In this document: piece after piece, positions 1 through 8,900 of the stretch
How the letters are laid out: each line of letters begins with the position of its first letter
Numbering within the stretch: the stretch's first letter is position 1
NCBI GenBank assembly: GCA_026399015.1
Contig: JAPLRS010000038.1
Location: 1 to 44,213, forward strand
Reading direction: 5' to 3'
Source of the DNA: Methylococcales bacterium
GTDB lineage: Bacteria; Pseudomonadota; Gammaproteobacteria; Methylococcales; Methylomonadaceae
DNA length: 44,213 nt
Translations under genes and position numbers: made by a program
Notes under the pieces: generated by a model
What the model was told of the DNA's origin: nothing
Databases searched by the model: none
What the model saw: the letters and a program-made list of their open reading frames with translations, nothing else

Positions 1-2
1 TT

Positions 3-1022
3 AAGTTTGCGGTCAATCGTAAACGAAAACCTGTTGTTAAAGACGGTCAGTTAGTAAAATCCCAAGCGGAGGCTAATAACTTATATCAATTGCTTGAATG
101 TGTGACGCCGCAGCATTATCAGAGTTTTACGGGAGCGGTAACGTTATTAAATACCCGATCTATACACCCAGGCAACCCCAAGTTACCTAAGCAAGATTTT
201 CATTGGTCAATTAAAGAGATTGCTAAAGCCTGCAACGAGTTTTATGTGAAACTTTTCTGGGAAGAGTTTTATGCGATTAAAGATAGGGGCTTCTTAAACG
301 CTGTATGGTTAGAGCAATTAAAAGACCTGATAGATAATGATCTCTCAAAACGCTTAGTCATGGGAGAGGCATTTTTGTTACGTGTTGGACGACATAGCGG
401 TGCAGAAGCCTTAACGCTTAATGGTATTCGTAATATAAGAATTATGCAGGGTCGTGGACAACCAGCAGCTTCGGCAAGTCAACCTAAAACATGGTGGTTA
501 GCTGCAGATGATAGTAGCAGCAATCGCGAGATGTTACCTTTTGGTTGGGTCTTGGTAGAGATTAACCCTACAGAAGTCAATACGAAATTGCAAAACTGGT
601 TAGAAAGTAGTCATGATAAGTTAACTACTTGGATGCAAACTCAAGTCACTAAGCAAAATACCTTAAAAGAGGCGGATAAAGAGCGTCAAGAAAAGTTGTT
701 GGCGGAAAGACAAAAAGAGCTTGAAGAAGTTGAAAAAGAGCGACTTCGCATTGAACAAAAAGAAAATGAAAAAGCGGGTAAGTCAGCACAGCAATTGCTA
801 ATCTTAGAATTAAATGAACATTTTAATAAGATTAAAGAAACTAAAGCTCGTGAACAAATTGGCGGACCACTTTATGGTGCCATGCGAGAGTTAATTAATA
901 ATACAACTGACTGGTCATTGAATGATAAGGCTGAATTGTTAATTGTTGCTAAGCAGATATTGGATTACATGGGTGCCAGCAGTAATAAGAAAGCTAAAGA
1001 CTTATTAAAGACCTTGCAATGA
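3..1022 (+). CDS. csm5: Type III-A CRISPR RAMP protein Csm5, 5' end outside the window
   Basis: The frame is open from the window's first bases, so the start lies upstream and only about 339 C-terminal residues are visible. Csm5 is a RAMP subunit of the Csm effector complex that sits near the crRNA 3' end. The recognisable segment is the glycine-rich RVGRHSGAEALTLNG stretch at about 381-425, followed by an IRIMQG strand and a PFGWVLVE strand (about 537-560), which is the layout of the Csm5 C-terminal half. Next comes a highly charged Glu/Lys/Arg coiled-coil-like helix at about 670-790 and a short helical tail. csm1-csm4 would be expected to the left. The stop overlaps the next start by 4 bp (ATGA). 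A Cmr-type RAMP is the main alternative, but the RVGRHSGAE segment fits Csm5 better. Confidence 0.75.
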   Translation, partial: KFAVNRKRKPVVKDGQLVKSQAEANNLYQLLECVTPQHYQSFTGAVTLLNTRSIHPGNPKLPKQDFHWSIKEIAKACNEFYVKLFWEEFYAIKDRGFLNAVWLEQLKDLIDNDLSKRLVMGEAFLLRVGRHSGAEALTLNGIRNIRIMQGRGQPAASASQPKTWWLAADDSSSNREMLPFGWVLVEINPTEVNTKLQNWLESSHDKLTTWMQTQVTKQNTLKEADKERQEKLLAERQKELEEVEKERLRIEQKENEKAGKSAQQLLILELNEHFNKIKETKAREQIGGPLYGAMRELINNTTDWSLNDKAELLIVAKQILDYMGASSNKKAKDLLKTLQ

Positions 1023-1180
1023 AGGGTATCTGTAAGGAATGCGAGTGGACTCCTGCCCCATCAATAACAGACGCACAAAAAAAAGAATTGGATTATCGAC
1101 TCACAGATTATCTCGCTAATCCAAATGATGTGCTTTCTTGGGACGAAGTAAAAGCCTCTGCTTATGCCAAAATTTTATAA
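1019..1180 (+). CDS. 53-aa remnant resembling the C-terminus of an addiction-module antitoxin
   Basis: The ATG overlaps the csm5 stop (ATGA), so translation would be coupled. Residues about 20-48 (ELDYRLTDYLANPNDVLSWD and following) resemble the C-terminal helix and tail of the 'putative addiction module component' family (Unstb_antitox), which normally has about 35 more residues in front and ends in a ...RRLxxYxxNPxxxxSWEEVKA-like segment. Here the front is replaced by an unrelated 14-residue piece containing a CxxC (KGICKECEW). No partner RelE-like toxin follows. I read it as a truncated antitoxin fused by deletion to the csm5 3' end. It could instead be a small protein that is genuinely co-translated with csm5. 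Confidence 0.5.
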   Translation: MKGICKECEWTPAPSITDAQKKELDYRLTDYLANPNDVLSWDEVKASAYAKIL

Positions 1181-1313
1181 TAAAATTACTGAGTACAATA
1201 AGTAGATCTGAGCAAAGTCAGTTTTTACTCAGTTGGTTGGGTACATACCTTTTGTACTCAATTTGACTGCACAACTATTTTAATTTCAAACTATAGAATA
1301 ATCAGGAAAAATC

Positions 1314-1361
1314 ATGTACGCCATTGAATTTTAGGCAGATGTTCATAACAACACTATCAAG
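1314..1361 (+). pseudogene. Antitoxin N-terminal remnant broken by a TAG codon
   Basis: A good Shine-Dalgarno (AGGA at about 1303-1306) precedes ATG 1314. It reads MYAIEF, then TAG, then ADVHNNTIK in the same frame. The pattern MxAIEFxADVxNxxIK is a common start for small Phd/AbrB-like antitoxins, with Gln or Glu where the stop lies. After about 16 codons the similarity ends and the next antitoxin gene begins. I infer a decayed antitoxin start; the reading is short, so confidence is limited. Confidence 0.4.
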
Positions 1362-1371
1362 AGGCAAACAA

Positions 1372-1629
1372 ATGCAAGCAATTCGCCAAATTTATCAAAA
1401 TACACCTAGTATTATTCATATTAATATTCCTGAAGAACTTCAGAATCACCCAGTAGAGGTGATCATCATCGCCTTAGATAGTTATGTTAATAAAGATATC
1501 GAAATTAAAGAAACAGATTCCAACGGTTGGCCGATTGGTTTTTTTGAAGCGACAGCTGGATGTTTAGCGGATGATCCTATTGAACGTGCTCCACAAGGAG
1601 ATTATGAAACACGTCTGGAACTGGAATGA
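1372..1629 (+). CDS. VapB-like antitoxin (orphaned)
   Basis: This is an 85-aa protein starting MQAIRQIYQNTP. I chose ATG 1372, with GAGG 8-12 bp upstream, over the TTG at 1324, because the upstream residues are out of character for the family and overlap another antitoxin remnant. The N-terminal half (IINIPEELQ-like strand, then VEVIIIALD) resembles short VapB-type DNA-binding antitoxins. The C-terminal half (GWPIGFFEATAG, then PQGDYETRLELE) resembles the toxin-neutralising tail seen in VapB partners of PIN toxins. The stop overlaps the next start by 4 bp (ATGA), the usual vapBC coupling. The partner toxin has lost its middle, so this antitoxin is probably an orphan. The exact family name is inferred from pattern only. 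Confidence 0.65.
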   Translation: MQAIRQIYQNTPSIIHINIPEELQNHPVEVIIIALDSYVNKDIEIKETDSNGWPIGFFEATAGCLADDPIERAPQGDYETRLELE

Positions 1630-1805
1630 TTTACTTACTTGATACTAATGTTTGTGTCGTGTATCTTAATCAGCCACAATCTAAAGTGGTTAATCAATTA
1701 CATTGTTTCCAGCCACAAGATATTGCAGTTTGTGCATTAGTGACCCACAATACACGTGAATTCAGTCGTGTTAATGGCTTAAAGCTTGTTGATTGGGAAA
1801 TTTAA
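1626..1805 (+). pseudogene. vapC: vapC PIN-domain toxin with an in-frame internal deletion
   Basis: The frame encodes 59 residues, where VapC PIN toxins have about 130. The first 36 residues (MIYLLDTNVC...QDIAVCA) match the PIN N-terminus, including the first acidic site in LDTN. The last about 20 residues (LVTHNTREFSRV...LVDWEI) match the VapC C-terminus, with the THNTREF motif. The roughly 70 residues that normally lie between them, carrying the middle helices and further metal-binding acidic residues, are absent. The junction is near 1731-1743 and the frame is preserved. A toxin lacking that core should not cleave RNA, so it is called a pseudogene. It starts within the vapB stop and ends 29 bp before the next CARF gene start. 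Confidence 0.8.
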
Positions 1806-1834
1806 ACGCAACCTGTGTTGCTATTGGATATTTG

Positions 1835-3109
1835 ATGACCACTATTTTAATTTGCACCGTGGGTGGCAGTCACCAACCCATAATCACATCGATTACTGCC
1901 GAAAATCCGGCTTATGTTTACTTTATTTGTACCGATAGAGATTTAGCGACTAACACGCCTGGTTCTAATCTACAGATTATCGGTAAAGGCAATTGTATTA
2001 GAGCAAAGATTACCGATGACGCGCCCAACTTACCTAACATCCCCAGTCAAACAGGCTTAACTTCCGAACAATACACGGTGTGTATTACCTCATCTGATGA
2101 TTTAGATCAGATTTATAGCGATTGTAATCAAGTCATTAAAGCCGCTATCAAACAATTCTCAGACGCCAAGATTATTGCCGATTACACCGGAGGTACTAAA
2201 TCTATGTGTGCAGGTTTAGTGATGGCGGCGATGGAATATGAAGATATAGAACTGCAATTGATTACCGGCAGTCGTCATAACTTAGTCGCGGTTCAGGATG
2301 GTGATCAATATCGAATGTTTGCTAATACGCGTGGCATTCAGTTTGAGCGCTTAATCGCTCCCTATCGACAAGCGTGGACCCGTTATGCCTACAGTGAAGC
2401 GGAAGACGGTTTAAAACAAACGGCAGCCCCACAGAATAACGAATTGAGAGCGCAATACACCCGGTTTCGGGATTTGAGCCGAGCCTTTGCCGAGTGGGAT
2501 AACTTTAATCATCAAGGTGCTTTGGATTTATTACAACGCTATGCGCGCATCTTACCTGTGGATTTAAGGGGTTATTTTGATGCCGCTAAACGCTTAAATA
2601 ATGACGACTTAATACTCCGTGAAGCCGCCCAATTATTAGATTTATACCGTAATGCGCAACGCCGTGCCGCCCAAGGCCGTTACGATGATGCTATTTCTAG
2701 GGTCTATCGTTTAATTGAATGGACGGCGCAGTGGATTTTAAAAACTCAGTGTAATATTTACACCGCCGATGTTAAAGAAGCCGACATCCCCGAAGGCTTA
2801 ATGTTAACTAAAAACCATGATAGTGGGCAATACCAAGCGGGGTTGTTTGCCGCATGGCAGTTGGTTAGATTTAGAACATCTGGCGCCGCCGCCACCTTTA
2901 TTATCGAACAAGAAAATAACCTGCGTAATCATATTAAGGTACGCAACTTATCTATTTTGGCACATGGTTTTGAACCGGTTAAAGCCAGTGATTGGCAATC
3001 GATTCAACTTTGGTTAGAAGAGCAATTTGTGCCTATGTTGTTAAAAGAAACAGCCAGTGTGCGAATTAAAGAATTACCTAAACAACTGCCCGCTACTTAC
3101 ACTTTGTAA
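1835..3109 (+). CDS. Csm6/Cas02710-like CARF-HEPN ribonuclease
   Basis: This 424-aa protein should be a cyclic-oligoadenylate-activated RNase that boosts type III CRISPR immunity. I chose ATG 1835 (MTTILICTVGGSHQPI) because that strand-loop is the start of a CARF Rossmann fold; the longer TTG frame from 1793 adds residues that overlap the vapC remnant. The CARF signature DYTGGTKSM lies at about residues 117-125. A helical middle follows (about 200-330, with AEWDNFNHQGALDLL). Near the C-terminus, RNLSILAHG at about residues 368-377 gives an R-x6-H HEPN catalytic motif. The TIGR02710 (Cas02710) architecture fits best. It is co-directional with csm5 and precedes a second CARF nuclease. It is probably transcribed with the Cas genes, although the toxin-antitoxin debris may hold its own promoter. 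Confidence 0.8.
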   Translation: MTTILICTVGGSHQPIITSITAENPAYVYFICTDRDLATNTPGSNLQIIGKGNCIRAKITDDAPNLPNIPSQTGLTSEQYTVCITSSDDLDQIYSDCNQVIKAAIKQFSDAKIIADYTGGTKSMCAGLVMAAMEYEDIELQLITGSRHNLVAVQDGDQYRMFANTRGIQFERLIAPYRQAWTRYAYSEAEDGLKQTAAPQNNELRAQYTRFRDLSRAFAEWDNFNHQGALDLLQRYARILPVDLRGYFDAAKRLNNDDLILREAAQLLDLYRNAQRRAAQGRYDDAISRVYRLIEWTAQWILKTQCNIYTADVKEADIPEGLMLTKNHDSGQYQAGLFAAWQLVRFRTSGAAATFIIEQENNLRNHIKVRNLSILAHGFEPVKASDWQSIQLWLEEQFVPMLLKETASVRIKELPKQLPATYTL

Positions 3110-3139
3110 ACACTCCTTATAACACCTCAAAAGAAAGTC

Positions 3140-4273
3140 ATGACTATCGACACGCATTTGATTTTAGTCTCCGCACAGGCCGTTCCTAATATTACTCCGG
3201 TTATGGATGAGCGATTTAAACCTAAAAATGTAGTGCTGTTGGTGAGTCCAGATATGGCGAATCGTGCCGACTGGTTAGAGCAAATTTATACTAAACGGGG
3301 CATTAAAAGTCGGCGGTGTTTGATTAAAGATGCCTGGGATATTGAGCATATCAGCCAAATCGTCTTAGACTTATTAACCGAGTATAAAGACGGGTGTTTA
3401 GCTTTAAATGCGACGGGTGGCACAAAACCGATGAGCATTGCGGCGTATGAAGTGTTTCGGGATTTACATCAACCGGTATTTTATGTGCATCCCGAGCAAG
3501 ATCGGGTTATCTGGTTATATCCAACAAACCAAGAAGGCCAAGATTTAGCGGATCGAATTAAGTTGCCTGAGTTTTTACAAGCCTATGGTGCGACTGTCAC
3601 TGCTCAAGGGGAAGCCTTTGGTGTGCCCGCTGATGATCGTGAGTTGACCGAAGAAATTATCACCCGAATTGCTTATTACTCAAAAGCCTTGGGGGCGCTT
3701 AATTATTTAGCACAGCAAGCAACAGGCTCTTTAAAAGTTGAGCTGAATCCTCAGCAAATGAAAGACTATATCTTAGCGGATTTAATCTACCTGTTTTCTA
3801 AGCACAAACGTTTAAGCTTAGATAAGAATACGCTGGTATTTCCTACGGAAGAGGCCCGGTTTTATGTGAATGGTGGTTGGTTAGAACAGCATGTGTGGGG
3901 CATTTGTTTAAATATAAAAAAAGAATCTGGCATACAAGATATCGGGCGCAGCGTCCAAGTTGAGAGACAACATAAAAATCAACCTGTTAGGAATGAGCTG
4001 GATATTACTTTTTTAAAAGACAATCGTTTGTATATTATAGAATGTAAAACTAAACGCTTTTCTGGGAGAGACCAAACGGGTGGCGCTGATTCTTTATATA
4101 AATTGGATACCTTGAAAGATCTTTTGGGTGGTCTGCAAGCAAAGGCCATATTAATTACTTTTACTCCGCCCAATAAATATGATGTGCAAAGAGCTGGCGA
4201 TTTAAGGATTGCTTTGTGTGCTTATCAAGAGTTACCTAAATTGAAAGAAATATTGTTGAATTGGATATGCTAA
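3140..4273 (+). CDS. Can2/Card1-like CARF-PD-(D/E)XK nuclease
   Basis: This 377-aa protein has the length and layout of the DUF1887 Card1/Can2 family, cA4-activated nucleases that cut single-stranded DNA and/or RNA. The N-terminal CARF opens with LILVSAQAVPNITPV (residues 7-21) and has the nucleotide-binding motif LNATGGTKPM at about 88-98. A linker follows, then a C-terminal restriction-endonuclease-like fold. Its active site reads ELD at about 287 and IIECKTK at about 299-305, that is D...ExK. It starts 30 bp after the csm6-like stop, which suggests one transcript. Two ancillary effectors with different chemistry would then answer the same Cas10 signal. The exact substrate cannot be read from the sequence. 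Confidence 0.82.
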   Translation: MTIDTHLILVSAQAVPNITPVMDERFKPKNVVLLVSPDMANRADWLEQIYTKRGIKSRRCLIKDAWDIEHISQIVLDLLTEYKDGCLALNATGGTKPMSIAAYEVFRDLHQPVFYVHPEQDRVIWLYPTNQEGQDLADRIKLPEFLQAYGATVTAQGEAFGVPADDRELTEEIITRIAYYSKALGALNYLAQQATGSLKVELNPQQMKDYILADLIYLFSKHKRLSLDKNTLVFPTEEARFYVNGGWLEQHVWGICLNIKKESGIQDIGRSVQVERQHKNQPVRNELDITFLKDNRLYIIECKTKRFSGRDQTGGADSLYKLDTLKDLLGGLQAKAILITFTPPNKYDVQRAGDLRIALCAYQELPKLKEILLNWIC

Positions 4274-4377
4274 CTCAAACTAAATAAACATAGGGTTTTC
4301 AGTACTTATATTGATACCGGCAAATCATATGTGTAAATTAAAAAAAAGTATGAACGAACGCCTTCGATTAAGAAAGG

Positions 4378-5907
4378 TTAGTTTTGAGTTATTTGACTGG
4401 GTACATTAAGCGGCACGGGTAAAAATTGAGACCACTTTATTTCGCCACCGGCTTGGTCTTTAGTGGGTAAGTCTTTTATAGTCCAACCACCTCCCAGCGC
4501 TTTAACCAATAGCACCGCTGCACTTAAACGTTGGCCTTGAAGATTTACGGCATTAATATCATTGTTTAGTGCCGTTGCTTGGTTAATGACCACGTCAAGA
4601 TAACTCAGTGTCCCCGCTTTATATTGATTATTGGTTAATTCTAGAGCTTTATGTGCGGATTGAACGGCTTTGTTTTGCACTTGTATTTCTGATTCTAACA
4701 TTCGTAAAGCCGCTAGATTATCTTCAACTTGTTGAAAACTGGTCAAAACAATTTGGCGATACCCGGCCGCATTTGCATCATAAGTATCAATGGCTTGTTG
4801 CAATGCCGCACTTCTTGCACCGCCATCAAATAATGGAATCGCTAAAGCAGCAGGCCCCAATGCCCAATATCTAGCACCTTGCGTCACAAGATTAGTGAGT
4901 AAGGTTGCTTGCTGCCCATTTGAGGCGGCAAGGTTTAAGTTAGGGTAATAGGCGGCTTTAGCAACACCTATTTGTGCGTTAGCTGCTGCAACATTCCGTT
5001 CTGCAGCGGCAATATCGGGTCTGCGTTCTAAAAGTTGTGAAGGTAATAAAGTTGGTATAGAAGGAACTTCGAGTGTTAAAGTTGTTGGTGCTAGATCAAA
5101 TTCTGTGGGTGTTTTACCTATTAAAACAGCTATAGCATGTTCTAATTGACTGCGTTTAATCCCCAAATTAATTGCTTGAGCACGGGTATCTTCTAATTGT
5201 GTTTCTGCTTGCACCACATCAATTTTAGAGGCAATTCCGGCTTCATAACGATTTTTGGTAATCTGCAATGCTTTTTCGTAGGTGATCACAGTATCATTAA
5301 GCAACTTTATTTGAGCATCTAAGGTGCGTATTTGAAAATAATTATCGGCTAGGGTGGTTTGCATAGTTAAACGCAGCGCTTGTAGATTTGCCGATGTCGC
5401 TTGCGCATTTGCCGTGCTTGATTCCACTTGACGGCGTAATCCACCGACAATATCCGGTGCCCACGCAAGACTAATTACACCACCAAATAAGTTTCTAACT
5501 CCACTTACCGCAACACTTTGGCCGGTAGCAGCTTTAAAGCGATTAGTGGTTGCGGTCCCTGTAGCGGTCGGAAAATAAGCCGAAGTTGCGGTTTGGACTA
5601 GTGATTGTGATATTTTGTATTGTGCTTCAGCTTGGGCAATAGATAGATTCGCCTTATTAACTTGTGCTTCTAATGTGCTTAATTGTGGATCTTTAAACAG
5701 TTGCCACCAATCATTTGGGAGTATTTCATCTAGCGGTTGGGCTTGTTTCCATACTTTATCTTCTTTAAACGTATCAGGTATTTTAGTGCTAGGTTTAATG
5801 TAATCTGGCCCAACAGTACAGGCATTTAGAAACAGTAAAGGTAGTATGTAGGCTGACGATACCGCATTAAGCCGATTGATAAAAATATTTAAAGGTTTTA
5901 CGTACAT
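4378..5907 (-). CDS. RND efflux outer-membrane lipoprotein (OprM/NodT-like)
   Basis: This is a 509-aa outer-membrane factor. The N-terminus has a hydrophobic segment ending in LFLNAC, a lipobox whose Cys is about residue 30, followed by TVGPDYIKP, the near-invariant start of NodT/OprM-type channels. Two OEP repeats follow, with long coiled-coil helices (ISLAWAPDIVGGLRRQV; LLERRPDIAAAERNVAAANA), which are signatures of the family. It forms the trimeric channel that docks to the periplasmic adaptor of the pump. It is the last gene of the operon, starting only 6 bp after the second RND gene, so the complete tripartite system is encoded together, as in muxABC-opmB, rather than borrowing TolC as in E. 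coli mdtABC. Confidence 0.9.
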   Translation of the reverse strand: MYVKPLNIFINRLNAVSSAYILPLLFLNACTVGPDYIKPSTKIPDTFKEDKVWKQAQPLDEILPNDWWQLFKDPQLSTLEAQVNKANLSIAQAEAQYKISQSLVQTATSAYFPTATGTATTNRFKAATGQSVAVSGVRNLFGGVISLAWAPDIVGGLRRQVESSTANAQATSANLQALRLTMQTTLADNYFQIRTLDAQIKLLNDTVITYEKALQITKNRYEAGIASKIDVVQAETQLEDTRAQAINLGIKRSQLEHAIAVLIGKTPTEFDLAPTTLTLEVPSIPTLLPSQLLERRPDIAAAERNVAAANAQIGVAKAAYYPNLNLAASNGQQATLLTNLVTQGARYWALGPAALAIPLFDGGARSAALQQAIDTYDANAAGYRQIVLTSFQQVEDNLAALRMLESEIQVQNKAVQSAHKALELTNNQYKAGTLSYLDVVINQATALNNDINAVNLQGQRLSAAVLLVKALGGGWTIKDLPTKDQAGGEIKWSQFLPVPLNVPSQITQN

Positions 5908-5913
5908 GAATGT

Positions 5914-8900
5914 CTAATTGGGCTGTTGTATTTTTAAGAATCGATTGTTAAACCAGAGTCTAAAACTATCTAAATAAATGTAAACCACGGGTGTTGTATA
6001 AAGGGTTAGTAGTTGGCTAAAAATTAACCCACCCACAATAGAAATACCTAAAGGTTGACGCAGTTCAGCACCATAGCCACTCCCTAATGCTAAAGGCAAA
6101 GCACCAAATAAAGCGGCGAGGGTGGTCATCATAATAGGTCTAAAGCGTAAAAGACAGGCTTGAAAAATAGCCTCTTTGGGTGCCAGTTTATATTTTCGCT
6201 CTGCATATAAGGCAAAATCTATCATCATAATGGCGTTCTTTTTAACGATACCAATTAATAAAATAACCCCGATTAAAGCAATAATACTAAACTCAGTTTT
6301 ACATGCCATCAATGCTAACAGAGCTCCAACACCGGCTGAAGGCAGTGTTGATAAAATGGTGAGTGGATGAATATAGCTTTCGTATAAGATGCCTAGCACT
6401 AGATAAATGCTTAACAAGGCGGCCAATATTAAATAAGGTTGATTGCGGAGTGACTCTATAAAAGCTTTTGCATTACCCTGAAAACTACCTTGCACAGCAA
6501 TCGGTATGGCTATTTCCTGCATCGATTTTTCTATACGTTGAGTTGCTGCAGATAGTGATACGCCGGGCTTAAGATTAAATGATAAGGTGGTTGCGGCAAA
6601 TTGGCCCTGATGATTGATTGATAATGGCGTATTGTTACTAGCAAAAGTTGCAATGGCCGATAGCGGAACTTGATGAGCGGCATTTTCTATACCTGTAGGT
6701 AGTTTAGTAGCCGGTACATTGATATACACTCGTTTTAAGGCTTCTGGGTTTTGCCAGAATTCTGGCGCAACTTCCATAACAACGCGGTACTGATTTAAAG
6801 GGTTATAAATGACAGACACTTGGCGTTGGCCAAAGGCATTATTTAAGGTGTTGTCTATCATGTCTTGGCTAATACCGTAACGGGCTGCCATGGCTCTGTC
6901 TACGATTAACTCAGCTTGTTGCCCTTTATCTTGTTGACTGGTGTGCACATCACTAAATTCTGGCTGTTTTTTTAAATGCGCGATTAATTTAGGTAGCCAT
7001 TCGCGTAATAATTCCAAATCATCCGATTGAAGAGTGTAATCATAAGATCCAAAAGTTGGGCGACCACCTAAGCGTAATTCTTGGGCTGGAAATAAGCGTA
7101 ACTGTGCGCCAGGTATGTGTTTTACTTTGTCTTTTAAACGTTCCATGACAACTTCTATAGCTTCTCTATCTTCATGGGGTTTAAGAACGATAAACATTCT
7201 TGCGTTATTACTGTTTGTACTGGCACCACCAAAGCCAGCAACCGTTGTCACCGCAGTATCTTGCATTAACAAGACTGAAAACTCGGATAATTTTTTCTGT
7301 AATGTGCCAAATGATGTGCCTTGATCCATTTGAATTTCACCCAACAAACGCCCACCATCTTGAGATGGAAAAAAGCCTTTGTTGATAGTTGAATATAAAT
7401 AAAAGTTTAGACCAATAGTGGTAAACAAGAGCAATATCATTAAACGACTATGGCTTAGAGCCCAACGTAAGGATTTTTCATAATGGCTTTGTAAAAAATC
7501 GAAAGCAGCGCCAATTACATAATAAATCCGACCATGTCGCTTAGTATTTTTTCCTAACCATCTCGCACAAAGCATAGGGGTTACAGTTAGAGATATCAGC
7601 AGAGATACTACTACGGCAGCAGATAGAGTAACGGCAAACTCTTTAAACAAGCGCCCCACAATCCCTCCCATTAACAAAATGGGCAAAAAGACGGCAATTA
7701 GAGATAAGCTCATCGCCATAACTGTAAAGCTAACTTCTTTAGCACCGATTAAGGCTGCTTTATAGGGTGGAGTGCCTTTTTCAATATGCCGATTTATATT
7801 TTCTAATACGACAATTGCATCATCTACAACAAAGCCGGTTGAGATAGTTAATGCCATTAAAGTTAGATTATTAAGGCTGTAGTCAAAGAAATACATCACG
7901 CCACAGGCCCCAATTAAAGAAACGGGGACCGCGATAATAGGTACCATGGCAGACCTAAAGTCACGTAAAAAAACTAAGACGACTAAGATAACTAAGCCTA
8001 TTGCCGTGAGTAAATTGTGTTCGACTTCGGTAATTGACGCTCTAATCGTTTGAGATCTATCAATTACAATGTCTAAATCGACAGTATTGGGAATGCTGGC
8101 TTTAAGCTCAGGTAATAGGGCAGCAACTTGATCTACAGTGTCTATTACATTAGCCTGAGGTTGTTTTCTTATAATAAGTAAAACCGAGGCTTTGCCATTT
8201 TTAATGCCAGTGTTACGTAAATCTTCCACAGAATCTACTACTTGCCCTATATCAGCTATCGTTACAGCAGCCCCATTATGATAGCTTACGATTAAGGGTA
8301 GGTAATCGGTGGCTTTACGCGCTTGATCATTCGCTAAAATTTGCCAGCGTTGTTTGACGTTTTCTAAGAGACCTTTGGGCCGCGTGACATTGGTTTGTGT
8401 TATTGTGCGACGCACATCTTCTAAGCTAATGCCGTATTTATTGAGCGCATAGGGATTTATTTCAACCCTCACGGCGGGTAATGAGGCACCGCCAATTTGT
8501 ACCTGACCTATACCAGGAATTTGTGATAATTTTTGACTTAAAACAGTGGCGGCCACATCATACATTTCGCCTTTACTTAAACTTTCTGAACTTAAGGCGA
8601 TAACTAAAATAGGTGAATCTGCTGGATTATCTCTACGATATGTCGGCCTATTAGGCATATTACTGGGCAATAGACTGGTGGCAGCATTAATGGCCGCCTG
8701 CACATCTCGACTTGCACCATTTATATCTCGATTAAGATCAAATTGCAGCGTAATTTGCGTTGAGCCTAAAGAGCTACTTGAGGTCATTTCAGTAATACCC
8801 GCGATACGCCCCAATGATCTTTCTAATGGTGTAGCAACTGAACTCGCCATGGTTTCTGCACTGGCGCCGGGTAACAACGCTTGAACATTAATAGTAGGGA

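Noticed and set aside
1324..1371. TTG start for the VapB-like antitoxin
   Set aside because: The upstream residues belong to an out-of-frame antitoxin remnant. ATG 1372 has a GAGG at proper distance and starts at a typical antitoxin N-terminus.
1793..1834. Extended TTG start for the Csm6-like gene
   Set aside because: It overlaps the vapC remnant, and the added residues precede the CARF first strand, which is naturally N-terminal. ATG 1835 is better.
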